In this document: in pieces, positions 1 through 12,000 of the stretch
How the letters are laid out: every line of letters begins with the position of its first letter
How positions within the stretch are numbered: position 1 is the first letter of the stretch
From: Coprinellus micaceus
Taxonomy: Eukaryota; Basidiomycota; Agaricomycetes; Agaricales; Psathyrellaceae
NCBI GenBank assembly: GCA_951394405.1
Contig: OX596338.1
Location: forward strand, 3,038,001-3,102,000
Direction of reading: 5' to 3'
DNA length: 64,000 bases
Notes under the pieces: generated by a model
Seen by the model: only the letters and a program-made list of their open reading frames with translations
Databases searched by the model: none
Told to the model about the DNA's origin: nothing
Program-made: the position numbers and the translations under genes

Positions 1-217
1 ATCTTCAAATGAAATGTCCTTCCAAGGCCGTTGTCAAGGAGTTGGGGCGGGGAAAAGGATCGCATCAAGCATTAACCCAAAAAAGAGAGTAGTTACAAGG
101 AAAGGAACGAAAATGATAACAATGCGACAGATCGAGTAAGGTACCAAAACATGTAAACATGAGTCCAACTAGCGGAGGCTCGGGGGTCGTCAGGTGTGCA
201 TCTCAGATACAATCCCG

Positions 218-1411
218 TTATAGCAGGGCAGCAAGTGCGAAGAGACCAGCGATAACAGCGCTTGCGCTGCTGATCGTGGGCTGGAAGCCACCATTGCCAT
301 AGCCGCCAGTGGAAGTAGTAGAAGTGCCGTTGATCTGCTTGGCAAGATCCTGGAAGGCTTGGAAGGTCTTGTCGCCAGTCTCGACAGCGTTCACGGAGAA
401 GACCATTCCCTGACCACAGTGGTTGCCTTGTGGGCAGTAGGCCCAGATAGGCTTAGTCTGTAAAATGACATTTAGATATGTGGTGAGGTGGAGAACAATA
501 AGGACGGAAATGACCAACCTCATTCACACGGACGGTGTAGGTGGGGAAAGTGGTGGCATCATCGGCAACAGGGAAGCTAGCCAATTGTCAGTAGGCGGAT
601 CGTGAAAATGGTCCATGCAAGGAACTTACTAGCCAGAGTCGAAGCCACTCGCGGCCAATGGAACACAGGGAGCATCGAAAGTGCTGGCGATGACTGCGTG
701 GTTCTTCTGGTGGAACTCGAAGACGATGTTATCACCGATGTTGGCCTGGACGTTCGAGGGGCTGAAGGTAAGAGCACCGGGGCCACCGACAATGACCTTG
801 ATATCCTTGGTGGCAGTTGATGAGGGTGCTGATGAGGTGCCACTGGCGGTGGTAGAGGTAGCGGTACCGGCGGTCGTGGAGGTACCGGTGGGAGCAGCGC
901 CAGTGGCGGCAGCCTTGTAGGCCGCGAACCTCTCTCCAGGGTTGATGGCGAACACCATTCCTCCTGCTGAGCAATGAGTGCCCTGAGCGCAGTAAATCCA
1001 CACGGGGTCGGTGCTCGTTACGCTGAACTCGGCAACGGGGAACTCGGTCTGTGCCTCAGCGACGGGGACGCTATCACAGGGGTTAGACGGGTGCTGTTCG
1101 ATCGATCTGCGTGAACTTACAATCCAGAGTCGAAGCCACCATCAGCCTTCACGCAAGGTTGAGCAAATGTTGACTGGGTGACGGTGTGGTTCTTCTGCTG
1201 GAAGATGAAGCGAACGAGGTCTCCAGGAGCGGCGGTCTGAAGAGGATTGTCAGATAAGGTCCCCAAACACACTTCAGAAGTTTTGACATACCACGGACTC
1301 GGGATTGTATTTCAGACCGTTTGTTCCACCGACGACAACCTCAAAGGTGGCAGCCCGAGCGGCGGGGAGGGCGGCAAGAGCCAGGAGAGCGAGTGACTTG
1401 AATGAGAACAT
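218..1411 (-). CDS. GPI-anchored secreted protein with two cupredoxin domains
   Basis: Five exons (1292-1411, 1121-1236, 630-1070, 519-576, 218-457) join in frame to 324 aa. The N-terminus MFSFKSLALLALAALPAARA is a clear signal peptide. Two plastocyanin-like domains follow, separated by a Ser/Thr/Ala-rich linker. Each has the blue-copper pattern: an Asn-His pair in the QKNH motif, then Cys-His-Met late in the domain (YCAQGTHCSAGGMVF in domain 1, YCPQGNHCGQGMVF in domain 2). The C-terminus is Ser/Thr-rich and ends in a hydrophobic tail (AVIAGLFALAALL), as expected for GPI attachment. Such proteins are common on basidiomycete cell surfaces; their substrate is generally unknown, and a redox or copper-binding wall role is inferred. 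The intron positions after SGF/SGY recur in both halves, which fits an internal duplication that included an intron. Confidence 0.9.
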
Positions 1412-1529
1412 GTTTTAACGACCGGCCGTAGAGAGAAAGTGAATTAAAGGGAGAAAATGGGTTCAACCCGGAGAACGTAAGTGGGCGAGAAGAAGGGGAA
1501 GTGGGCAACGGTCCATCGCAAGGGCGGCC

Positions 1530-1535
1530 TTTATA
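1530..1535 (-). promoter_or_regulatory. Candidate TATA box of the cupredoxin gene
   Basis: Read on the minus strand this is TATAAA, about 120 bp upstream of the cupredoxin start codon at 1411. The spacer 1412-1710 must hold both this promoter and the 3' flank of the next minus-strand gene. Position and match are suggestive only. Confidence 0.4.
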
Positions 1536-1710
1536 TGTGGGCGGTGGGATCCCAGAATAATTGGCTCATTGGGTCCTGCATTGTCCATCAGCCCAAACAT
1601 GTGCAGACAATCGCCTGACTTGCCTCTCTCGGCTGATCTTCCAACAAGACTTCCTTTGTTCCCCGACCGTTGCCATCCAATCCGAGCTCGCAAAATGAGT
1701 ACAATTGACC

Positions 1711-3612
1711 TTATACATAGTTCTTGACAAACTTGCCCCACCGCTCGATGACGGGTTTCACAACCATCTCCCATTCCTTGTTCTTGTAGACCCCTGTCCA
1801 TCTCTGAAATTCGAATATTTCTTTGTGAAGAATCCCACAGTCATCGCAACGCACTCGGGACGTTTTCCCACTGCTCACAGGGGTTGCCGGCTCACTAATT
1901 TTAGGCCAAGACGGATGCTGGTACGCGCATGTGGCCGTAAGATCAGCCAGCTCGAGGTGGATAAGCCTCTCTGGGATATTTCGCGAATCAGAGTGGGAGG
2001 GCAACTGGAGGGCATAAATTTAACTCACCGAGCCGATGGCAACACGACACTTTCTCACCCGCCCTTACTCGTCCTTTCATTAAGCTGGCTTCCTGCTCCT
2101 CTTCTTCTCCCAACGTTTCGGGCCCAGGGTAGTAACCTCGAAGTACCTGCTCTTTCGACCCGCACTGCTTCCCCCACTCATCTATTCTCTTCACAAGGTT
2201 GACGGCTCTCCCCACCTTCAGCTTGATTGTCTCCGTGCTCTCTTCTAAATATACCGTCAGTCCCCAGTAACCCGCAGTGTTTTCCAGTCACCAGTTACCT
2301 CGGATTTCGAATGTGTAGATGTATCCATCCTCATCCGACCGCGAACGGCTACGTTCCATCTCTATCCTCAACGCAAGCTGTGTTTCGGTCTGCAGATAGG
2401 CGGGGATCCAAACTAAGAACAATAGCAGTCAGTGGCGCAAATGAAATGAAAGAGTACAATTGACTCACTGTGGAAGTCGATCCATTCGCCGTTCTTCCGG
2501 GCGTAGAAACCTGAAGGGCCCAAGAGTTCTTTTGCATGCTGGTGGCAGAAGCGTTCAAGCGGCGGACTTAATTCTCCGTCCTCACCATCCTCAATCATTT
2601 CTTCAAGCGCCGGCGCTGTCTTCACCATGCGTGTGCACCGCTTTCCAGCCTTCGTGGTACCAGAGCACTGCACTTGTCCAGCCTTTCCAGAAGGCGTAGA
2701 CGGGGCAGACGAAGGTGTGGATGAGACCTTCTTGGGAGGGGTCTGGGGCAAGGAGACCTTGCCGGGCTTCGGTTTGGTTGGAGTGGCGTTCGCATTCGGT
2801 TTCGAACTGGATGGCTTGGAGCCAGATGGTTTAGAAGGTGCGATATCCGAAACAGGCTTGTGGGGAAGATGAGGCTTGCCAGGTGAGCTGGGCTTCAATG
2901 AGGTTGGTTTGCTAGGCTTGGTGGGTGTTGAAGGCGGCCTGGGGGGTAGTTGAACATTGGAATCGAGAGCCATTTGCATGGTCAACGATGGCTGATCGGG
3001 AGGTGGAAATGAGGCGAATGGAACTGGCATCATAGAAGGAGGAGCGCTCGCAGCTGGGCGAGCCGGGGGAGACCCTTCACTTCCAGGGAGATGCACTGGA
3101 TGGAATCCGCCAACGAAACCGGGGCTCAGTTGAGCAGTTGGGTACTGAGGAGGTGGTTCAGAGACATGAAGGCCGTTGAAGGGATGCGCTAGGGCATTAG
3201 GCTCAGACCATGCTTGCTGAGCGCTCGGCTTGGGAGGCGGTTTGGGAGGCGTGTCCTCCGAGTCATCCCTCTGTTAGATGTATCAGTGGACGTGCCATCT
3301 CAGCATCGAAGCCGACATACTAGGAGTTTGGAGACGAGGTTTATGGCCGCCTCCTTGAACTTGTCCGTTTTTGAGAGCTTGTACATTGGTTCCAGGGAGT
3401 CGCAACCCGCGAGCAGAGGCACCAGCACCTCGTACTTCACAGCAGTTGAAGGAGAGGGCAGTGAAAGGTTTGTTACGCACGATCTGGCAGGTTTGCCCCT
3501 GTCAGTGAGATCATCTCACGCGGCCAGTGTTATTATCGCACGTGACCGCAGGCGCGGAGTTTTTCAATTTCTTGATGCTTTCCCACAGGCGCCGGTTGTC
3601 GTCTCCCCTCAT
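1711..3612 (-). CDS. Zinc-knuckle and T5orf172 (GIY-YIG-like) domain protein
   Basis: Multi-exon gene. Supported exons are 3542-3612, 3321-3483 and 2469-3270, followed by several short exons down to the stop at 1711-1713. The N-terminus (MRGDDNRRLWESIKKLKNSA) leads into a short helical region, then a long Pro/Ser/Lys-rich linker. A compact Cys/His site follows: QCSGTTKAGKRC ... FCHQH, probably zinc-binding. The C-terminal third reads GYIYTFEI ... KLKVGRAVNLVKRIDEWGKQ, the hallmark of the T5orf172/DUF1766 branch of the GIY-YIG superfamily. It then gives CDDCGILHKEIF and a terminal VIERWGKFVKNYV. Fungal T5orf172 proteins are widespread but functionally unassigned. Nuclease activity should not be assumed, because no full GIY-YIG catalytic set was verified. 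The start codon lies 11 bp from that of the divergent LCP5 gene. Confidence 0.8.
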
Positions 3613-3623
3613 CGTCCCCAACA
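3613..3623. promoter_or_regulatory. 11-bp gap between two divergent start codons
   Basis: The minus-strand ATG (3610-3612) and the plus-strand ATG (3624-3626) are separated by 11 bp. With these starts, each gene's promoter and 5'UTR must lie inside the other gene's transcribed region. The plus gene has only a 10-nt coding first exon and a 181-nt first intron. Promoter DNA for the minus gene may therefore sit in that intron. Confidence 0.5.
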
Positions 3624-5052
3624 ATGGCTGAAGGTGCGTACGATTCGAGTCTGGTTTCGGTTCTCGGATGAAACGCACTGGGCTCTGCAATAAACGTTGA
3701 TGTCACGCACTACACTCTACGGAGTGGCGGCTCAGAAACCCGTTAACTGAATCTTCTGGCCTCAACAAATTTGGATCTTGTGCAGTGCTAACTGAGATCC
3801 CTCATCTTGTCCAGCGGATTCGAACCATGCAGTGGAGCTGCAGGAACTCCTACAATCGATGACTTCAAGCATCTCTGCATCTCGGGCCTCACTCAAATCG
3901 TTCCTTGAAGAGTCAGTTTCATTTCCTGATCGTTATACTGCTGGTCTAAAGGCTTATGGTGACAGCCCTCAGTCGCTAGATTTCGCGGATGGCATCTCCC
4001 TCTTGTCCCTCAAGCATAATGTCATGATTTCGTATCTGCGATCTCTGGCCCTGCTTTCCGCTCGAAGAGCTCTCGGGCACAGTCTCGAAGGTCGCTCTCA
4101 ACCGAGCTTGCCATTTAGCGACGTCGGTCGTGATCAGCGCGGAAATGGCGCAGGCGATCTCGTCGACTCCATGATTGAGGGTCGTGTTGTCCTCGAAAAG
4201 GCCGATGCCCTGGAGGGACGTATGCGGTACCAGATCGAGAAGCTGCTCAAAACTGCAGAACAAGTAGATGGCGATGCCGTCACCAATGGTAAGTTCATCC
4301 ACCTTTCTCACACCCGACCGACTACTAAAGTATTTTGATCAGACCCACTCGCATTCAAACCTAATCCCCAAAACCTCGTCGACAACGACAACTCTGACGA
4401 GTCCGACGGAGACCATGGCGAAGGGAAGAACGCCAACCGTGACGCCATCTATCGCCCTCCCCACCTGGCTCCAGTACCCTACATCGAAAAGTCCAGCAAA
4501 GGCCGCCGCGAACGCCTTCCAGTCCCTTCTGCGCTCGCCCTACTCCAAGAAGACCCCAGTCGTCCTCACGTCGAAACGACTTCTGGTCTGGGCGGTATGC
4601 CATCGCTTCACTCTGGGCGCGCCAAGTACCTCAAGCGTGTCACTGAATACGAAGAGGAGAACTTCACCCGTCTCATGATGAAGAAAACCGATGCCAAACG
4701 CCGGGCCCGCGACGAAGCCGACCTGGCCCTTGGCGCCGACCTCGCTGATGCCAACCCCGGCCGCAGACGTCAACAGGCCGGCGGGCTCGAGGACGAGTTC
4801 GGTGACATCTTCCGTAGTGTTCATCGGGGCAACAACCAACTTGGGCAGGGTGACGGGTACGATGAGCTTAGGAAGAAGGGCAAGAAGCAGAATATTCTAG
4901 TCCGGAGTCGGGACCAGGAGGCGCCTGGTAGAAAACGGGACACTGCGCCCGAATCAGATGGGGAGGACGGTGGCAGGGGGATGCGGAAGCGCACGAGGTT
5001 CGATATGGAGGCTAAAAGCGCGAAGAGGAAGCTTGTTAAGAGGAAGAAGTAA
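3624..5052 (+). CDS. LCP5: U3 snoRNP protein of the Sas10/Utp3/C1D family (Lcp5/neuroguidin)
   Basis: Three exons (3624-3633, 3815-4288, 4343-5052) give 397 aa. The first exon encodes only MAE plus one base and is followed by a 181-nt intron. The first ~100 residues form the helical Sas10/C1D domain. The central signature DPLAFKPNPQNL and the segment AIYRPPHLAPVPYIEK are diagnostic of the Lcp5/neuroguidin group. The C-terminus is strongly basic and nucleolar in character (KRTRFDMEAKSAKRKLVKRK). Lcp5 is a nucleolar SSU-processome component needed for 18S rRNA maturation; metazoan neuroguidin also binds eIF4E/CPEB. Frame is kept through both introns, and the stop is TAA at 5050-5052. Confidence 0.93.
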
Positions 5053-5629
5053 AAGTGTCTTATTCTTGCGTGTAATGAACAGCCGGTGTATATATTCCCG
5101 ACGCCATCTTGGTGTCGTTAATTTCGGAGATCATAGGTGTCTGGTGCGGTGCGAGAGACCTCGTGGACGTGAGGTGTCCTGAAGCAAGCTTTGTCCGACG
5201 CGTCAGATGCTGGAAGAGAACAACGAGTACATTTATCTGGGTGGATGGATTACATTTAGGCGAACAACATGCGGCTCTGAGTTGATATGGGGTGAAGTAT
5301 ACGAGGAATACAGGGGTGTAGTCTGTGGCAGGGAACGGATAACAAAAAAACAGCATTAGAACGCGGGATGACAATAACAGCATTAGAAAGCGGCGGAACC
5401 GAAAGCATACATCGATAAAGACGGTGGAAAGCGACGAGAGTAGGTTGGTGTGGTATATGATGAGTAGTAGATGTGGGAGAGAAAAAATGTGAACAAGATG
5501 CATGGGCTAGTCGAGTACAGAACAGGAACGGTGGGACCCAAGATGGCGAATATATGACCTAGGTGTGGAGACAGTGACACATGGGGGGAAGTCAAGAAAT
5601 GAAGAGGAAAACGAAGCATGCGCGTTCCC
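5053..5629. other. Intergenic, between convergent LCP5 and PUF genes
   Basis: This contains the 3' flanks of two convergent genes. It is AT-richer than the flanking exons. No convincing coding frame, hairpin or repeat was found. Confidence 0.5.
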
Positions 5630-8116
5630 TTAGCAAGCGACGAGCTGCAGGTAACGTGGCTCGTGGGCCCGGGTCACTGGTGCCGGGGCGCACATGCGCG
5701 CGTCAACGCCGTGCCTCCTAAGCGCCCGATCGACTGATCGATCGTCAGCCTGACTCGTGAAACGGAGTCGAAAAAAGAGACTGCTCACCTGCGAGGTACT
5801 TGACACACTGGTCGCCAATGGGCCCAACCCTCACGCCGCGAAGTTGCTGAGAGACGACAGACATCAAATAGTTCTTCTGCCGGCCATGAGCCTGCTCGAC
5901 GGCACGCTGGAGAACATAGTCTTCGAGTAAATCGTAAGCAGCTGAAGTAAAGTATGACTCGGGGGGCCACCTACTGCCGTACTGGTCATGGACGAGCGTG
6001 TAGATACCGCGGGGGAAGTGGTTATGGTCGAGGACGAGCAACTCGTCGATGAGATCCTGCCGGACCTTCTCGGGGGTGTAGATGAGGGCCCGCTCACAGA
6101 CATTGGATGCGTGTTTATGCAGCGAGAAGCGTACGATGTTCCCTCTCATCAAGGAAACGATATAGTCGCGCTCGGCAGGGCGGCCGGATTCAAGCAAATA
6201 CTGGATCACATAGTTCTGTGAAAGGGAGGAAGGTCAGCGGGCGAGAAAGGAGACCCTATGAACCAAATCGTACCCCAAACTGGTCCGTTATCATATCGAA
6301 AGCCCGCTCCATAAATTCAGTCAGCAACGGCTGCGCTTGCGGCGGAGGCAAGTGCTGGAAGCACCGCTGGATGACTCGGCATCCGTACGTGTGCTGCGCG
6401 AATTCGATGACGCGCCCACGGAAGACTTTGACGAAGTTGAGGTAGGGAGGAGCCACAACTTCAAGCATTTTTTGGACAACCTGAAGGGCAGTTGAATAGT
6501 CAGTCACCGAGAGCCCTTGCGAGGAAAAAGAGGGCATGTACATGGTTTCCGTGCGCACTTTGCACGCATTCGGGGACGTAGGGCTCGAGTTCCCTGACGA
6601 TCTCGGCCTGCTGAGAAGGCGTAACGACGTCCAAAAGCTACGAGATCCGGGTCAGTACACGGCCGAATAAAATTTAAGGCAGAGGAATACCTTTTGAACG
6701 ACACGACAGCCGTAGATATGGAGCGACAGCTCGCGCATATGGCCTTGCAGAAGTCTGAGAGCACCGTTCTTGTGTGCATCAGTGCCGTACTCCAAAATTC
6801 GCTGGATAACCTGCACCAGCGCGTTCAGTTGGAGCCGAAGAAGTCGAACCAAAAAAGTGTATATACGCACATAATTGCCAAACACATCCTTCGAGATTTT
6901 GAGAACGCTTGGCTCCACGACTTCGTCGTAGACGAGATCTATGTCGGCGGGGTCCCCTTCTCTGATCGCGTCCTGAACAAACCGGGACCCATATTGGTCG
7001 CTTGAGAACTCGCCGATGTGACCGTTCAGTTCCTAGGATATGGTTAAAACCCCATGGGGGAGACAAATGCGGGATATAACAGGTACGCACCTGCAACGTC
7101 CAGACGCGGTCCTGGGTATTGCGAAAGCTGTGGAGCAGCTCGGTTGTGGGGCCTATGGGGGTCCGTGGAAGTATCTTCTTTCGAGCCGTCTTGGTAGGCT
7201 TTTCCTTCCTGGGATGTTGACCTTCGGGTTGACGCTAATATTCGCGAGTAAATCAGCCTTGTCCCGTTGGTGAAAATGCAAAACATACATCGGAACCGCT
7301 ATGTGCGCTCAATATCGAGGGCGCGATGGAAGTAGGCGACGAATGATACGTCTGAGGGGAGATGGGTCCCTGTATAGGGGTGGGCAAGGACGGTCCAGCG
7401 ACAGGAGACATATTTGCAGTAAAAAACATGGGAACGTGATGAGGAGGGGGAGGAAAGTGCGACATCGGTATAAAATGCGGGTGAGCGAGTGGTGGAACTA
7501 CAACCGCCCCACCTGGTGCCAGGGTGATCGGTGGTGGCATTGGCTGGAACTGATGCTCGAATTTGGCAGGGAACGGTTGGTTGTGAGGCATCGGAGGGAA
7601 TGGTGGATGCGGCACAAATGGGAGAGGAAGATGAGGCGCGAAGTGTCCTAGACGTGGATCGAGATGACTGGGTCCTAGGGGCGCTGGGTGGAATACCGGG
7701 GGCGGAATCATGAAGGGCTGCTCGACCATGGGAACTGGGTCCGAGGGAGGCAAGAAAAATGGCCCAGGTTCGCGGTGGAAGGACATCGCAAGACGTTCGA
7801 GTGGCTGAGTAGGAACGACCAAGTTGAAAGGGTGGTGGTGAGGTTCCCTTGGGGGTTTACCAAGGCGCTTTTACGGTCAGGGTGTTGCGGCGCGTCGGTG
7901 GATAAAGAGACGGCTGGGGCCACAGGAATGGAGGGGAAAGAAAGAAGGATAAAGGAACCTCGGCGAACTCCAGAGACCAATATTGCCTCGGTACGTTCCC
8001 GAGCGAAACATGTTGCCATTGGCTCGGGGTGGCGAGGCAGGCGGAGGCAATTCTGAATTAGGACGAGAGATACATTGGAATGAGGATCGAGATGGCGGCT
8101 GCGCGGAACCATTCAA
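5630..8116 (-). CDS. Pumilio-family (PUF) RNA-binding protein
   Basis: The N-terminal third is a Pro/Phe/His-rich low-complexity region. Exons from about 7010 to 5790 then encode tandem PUF repeats. The first reads NGHIGEFSSDQYGSRFVQ. Later repeats show the characteristic (S/N)xxY/FG(C/N)xxVQ helices, for example IYGCRVVQK, TYGCRVIQRCF and QYGSRW. PUF proteins bind 3'UTR Nanos-response-like elements (UGUANAUA) and repress or localise mRNAs. Both ends are uncertain. The start may be at 8116 (MNGSAQPPSR...) or further in, depending on weak 5' introns. The last exon after KYLAG follows a GTGAGC donor and could end at 5630 or slightly earlier. The core identification rests on the repeats. Confidence 0.85.
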
Positions 8117-9041
8117 GGTCCCAAATTGGTTTAGGGCGCGGGGGAGCTGTTAAATTCTTTCTCGCAACGGGCGCGGTTGATATTCACTTCCCTCCGCGGT
8201 TGGGTACTAGAACCACAAGAAGTCTTGCTGGAGCAGATTCAAACACACAGTTTAACTTCACGGACAACGCCGAACGCGTGCCCCTTACATATATAGGCTT
8301 TCCCTAACTCATGGAAGTCTTTGGGTCGTAAGTAGTCGTAAGTACGCCACACGAAGGCCGTGCAACGGGGGGTCTTCCACATGGGTGAACGAGTGGTGAT
8401 ACGGTCAGGGACGAGGACGCTTGGTCACCGGTCAATTCTGTTCGCCCTGTCGTCGTGAGAACACTCCGGCGCCATCTTCCCGACGACCCATGACCCGCCC
8501 GCTCCTCTCGATGGCATCCGAACAGCCTGTCGATAAAAACCGCAGTGCTTTACGGGATTTTGGATTTGTTTTCTTTCTCCTGGAGAAGCCCACCTTGAGA
8601 ACTGCGCGATCGTCACTGACAGTTCATTTGTCATATCACCTATTTTGACTTCGCCGTCGCCGTATATAGTAAGTGCACCCCTTTCACAAAATCACATTTT
8701 GCAGGGTCAAGAGCGCTCACTTTATACTCAGGGTCCCACCAATGTCCGACTCACTCGCGATCTGTTGCCGACAACTCCAAGATAAGTATTGCTTTAGACA
8801 CCATATCACAATCTAACCAGATTTGGCACCATCAATAACATATTATTGAAGGTTTTACGTCTTACCGTGCAGGGTCCACGGCGATCTCGCGACAAATGAG
8901 ATGTGGGTGCACGAGATGGGCGCACAACACCCTGTTGGGGCCACAGAATCCTGTCTAAGTTCAAACCGATAGAATAAGCAAGGAGGATACAAATAATACA
9001 CTGATAGCAGATGAGTCTGGGAGAGGAGTGGAACATAGATT
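8117..9041. other. Intergenic: PUF upstream region and kinesin-1 3' flank
   Basis: Both flanking genes are on the minus strand, so this holds the PUF promoter and the kinesin-1 3'UTR. Short open frames exist on both strands but none looks like protein. No repeat was recognised. Confidence 0.5.
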
Positions 9042-12000
9042 CTACCGTGAGTTGAAGAACCAGGACGCTCGTTTCGCTGAGAGGAAAAATCGTGAGTGTC
9101 ACTCAAAGAATGGAAAGAAATGATGGTAACTCACATTGCCTGATGGATACGGAACCAAATTTTTAGGGTGTTAGCGCCAAAATGACTGCCAATATGTGAC
9201 AGTAATGACTTACCCTGCCTCCTCGTTCTGAATCCTCGCCAAGGGGCTGGCAGAGGACATGACACCACCAGGGACTGCTGGTGGACTCGTGCTGGCCACA
9301 CTGCCTCCTCCTCCACGCAACGGCTTCGCGATCCGGCCGGCAAAGCTCAATGTGGAGGTGGTGGCCGCTTTCGAGGCTATGGCAAGGCAATGAACATTCA
9401 ACCTTGCTCGGGAAACCCCAACCCCTGAACGCACCTCGTGCTTGGTCCAATCGCTCCTTTACGGCCTGAAGCTGGGCCTCGAACTTCTGGTTCTGGATCG
9501 ACAGACGCCGGTCAGCATCTTGGAGCAAGGCCTCCAGATTCTGGATCCTCTCATTGCGTGCCAATAATTTGCGCTCAGCAATCCCAGCCTCCTTCTTGAG
9601 GGCAGAGTTCTGATCAACGAGCTGCGCATTCACCAGGTGATCAGAACGATATCGATATGGAGGGCAAAGGTGAAAACCCACCTGCTTCTGGACTAACGTC
9701 AGCTGTTCCAAGTTGCGTTCCAGGAAGGCCATCTTCTTCTGTTGGGCCTTGCTGTTGCTATTGCGGATAACATTGTTGTACTGTTCCTTAATCTCATCGA
9801 GCTGAATTTCCAATTCGACCACCTGACGCAGTTTGGTTTAGGCCACTGATAGTTAAACGGGGGGTCACGTCATATAAGCTCACCTTCTCACAACGGTTTT
9901 GTAAATCACGCATAAGCGACTTCTTCACACCGTCGAATTCAGCCAACTGAATGTTGATAGCCTTGCGTGTCCGCTCGAGATCTTGAGCACTCTCAGCAAG
10001 ATTCTTTCCGCCCTCGATCCCAGCGGAGGTAACGGCAAACGCTCGCTGTGTCCCTGGGTGAGTGACGATCGGGAAGAGGGGCGAAAGGGACCAACCTTCA
10101 ATTCCTCGTTCACACTCTTGAGACTGTCAATCGAGGCATTGAGGTTCCGAATTTCCGTATTGCGAAGCTCGAGCTGCTGCTTCAAATCCGACACCTCGTT
10201 TAGCTGCGTTTCACGTTTGGCATTGTATTGAGCCTCGAGTTTGATCTGGAGAAGAGTGTTAACAATCAACGGGAAGGCATAACGGAAGGTCCACCCCATA
10301 CCTTTAAATCGCTCATCGCTTCTGCAAGGTCCACGTTGCTAGTCTCCTCGTCATTGATGGTCTTCTCTGCGAGGATATGAGACAATTTGAGCCAAAAGAC
10401 CGGGACCGAATACTTACCCAAAAGGTCCTCATACTCCGCCTCCAGGGAGGTGATGCGGTTCTCCAACTCATCCTTTCGTCGAGAAAGCATCTCATTCTCC
10501 TCCTGCGACTGCCTCAGTCTATCAACAGTCTCCTTCAACATGTTCTGCCCCTCCGACAACTGCCTTCGGATGCTCGTGAGGTCCTCCGATGTCAGAGGCT
10601 CAGCAGAATCTATGCTATCTAGCTTAACGAGAATCTGGCGCAATTGCTCGTCTTTATCGGAGAAGGCGCCCTGCTACAAGGTGTATTTTTAGCGTTGAGA
10701 ACTAGATGTCCCCGGCGACACACGAGACTCACCGAATCGAACTTGGCCATCATGAGAGCCATCTTCTCCTGCTTCTTCTTCTCCTTGTCTTCGGCGGACG
10801 GGTCCTTCTGGGTAGCTTTAAGCTCGGCCAGCTGCTTGCGAACCTCCTCCAGCTCCCCCCTGACATCGGCGTTCTGCTCCTTCAAGATATCAACGGTGAT
10901 AAGGCCCTCCTTGTTGTCATAATCGAGTCGCTCGACTTGCAGGCGCAACTCGTTCAACTGGCTCGACATGGCTTGGTTTTCCTAGACCAGACAGTGAGCG
11001 ATGGAGAGTTGTCAAGAATGATATACTCTAACCTTGTTCACCCCGGCTTCCTGCTCCTTGAGGAACGTCAGCTCCTCCTTAAGCTCTGTGACGAGCTTGT
11101 TCGCCGTGACAAGGGCACTCTCCCTCTCAGCGAGCGAATCGCTGAGCTCATTCTCTCTTCGAAGGAACTCTTCGCGCTCATCCTTGTCCAAACCGATGAC
11201 TGTGGGAGTCTGTGGCCGGCTCTCAAGGTCGTTTCGGAGACCATCAATTACAGGGTTCACGGGAGTCATGCTGCGCGAGGCAGCCAAAGAAGCCGACGCC
11301 GAAGACGAGGGGGATACGGCCGCTTTCTTGACATCCTTAGAGGGGACAGGAGGAGCACCGGGTTTGCCAGGGTGGGCCCAGTCGGCCTCGGCGACAGCTC
11401 CACCAGATCTCCAAATCGCAATCTCAGCTTCGAGGGCGGCAATGTATTTCGTAAAGTTGCCGTTCGCAGCATTTGCTTTACTGAGGAGTGACTTGAGTTC
11501 CAGAGGGGACAGTTCTTGGTTAACGCGAGCAGAGTTCTTAATCGACTTCGCCCGGATACCGAACCTGAGAGTACCCAAGGTTTCGGCTTCGTTGTAGGAG
11601 GAGGGAGAGCAGTTGATGATGAGTGTGGTCCTGGAGTTACCACCAAGAGATTCTTGAAGGATACGCGTCAACTTGGAGTCGCGATATGGGATGTGTTTAG
11701 CCTTTCCGTCTGTTAGGGCGTTGATGACCATCCCAAGTGCGGACAGAGACTTGTTGATCTTCTTTGCCTCCTCTAGAGTCTGACCGGAAGCGCCCGTCTT
11801 TCCAACTTTCTCTGAACCAGCAAGATCGACGAGATACAGGTTACCCGTCTTCTGAGCACCGGTTTCCGTATTCCTTTGCTGAATCGAGATGAGGAAGATG
11901 GAGTGTGATCGAGAGGATTCCGCATTCATGTCTGTGGGCGCAATCAGCATTGCACCACTGCATTGGGGGCTTTGGACATACTCGTAGCTGTTACAACTCG

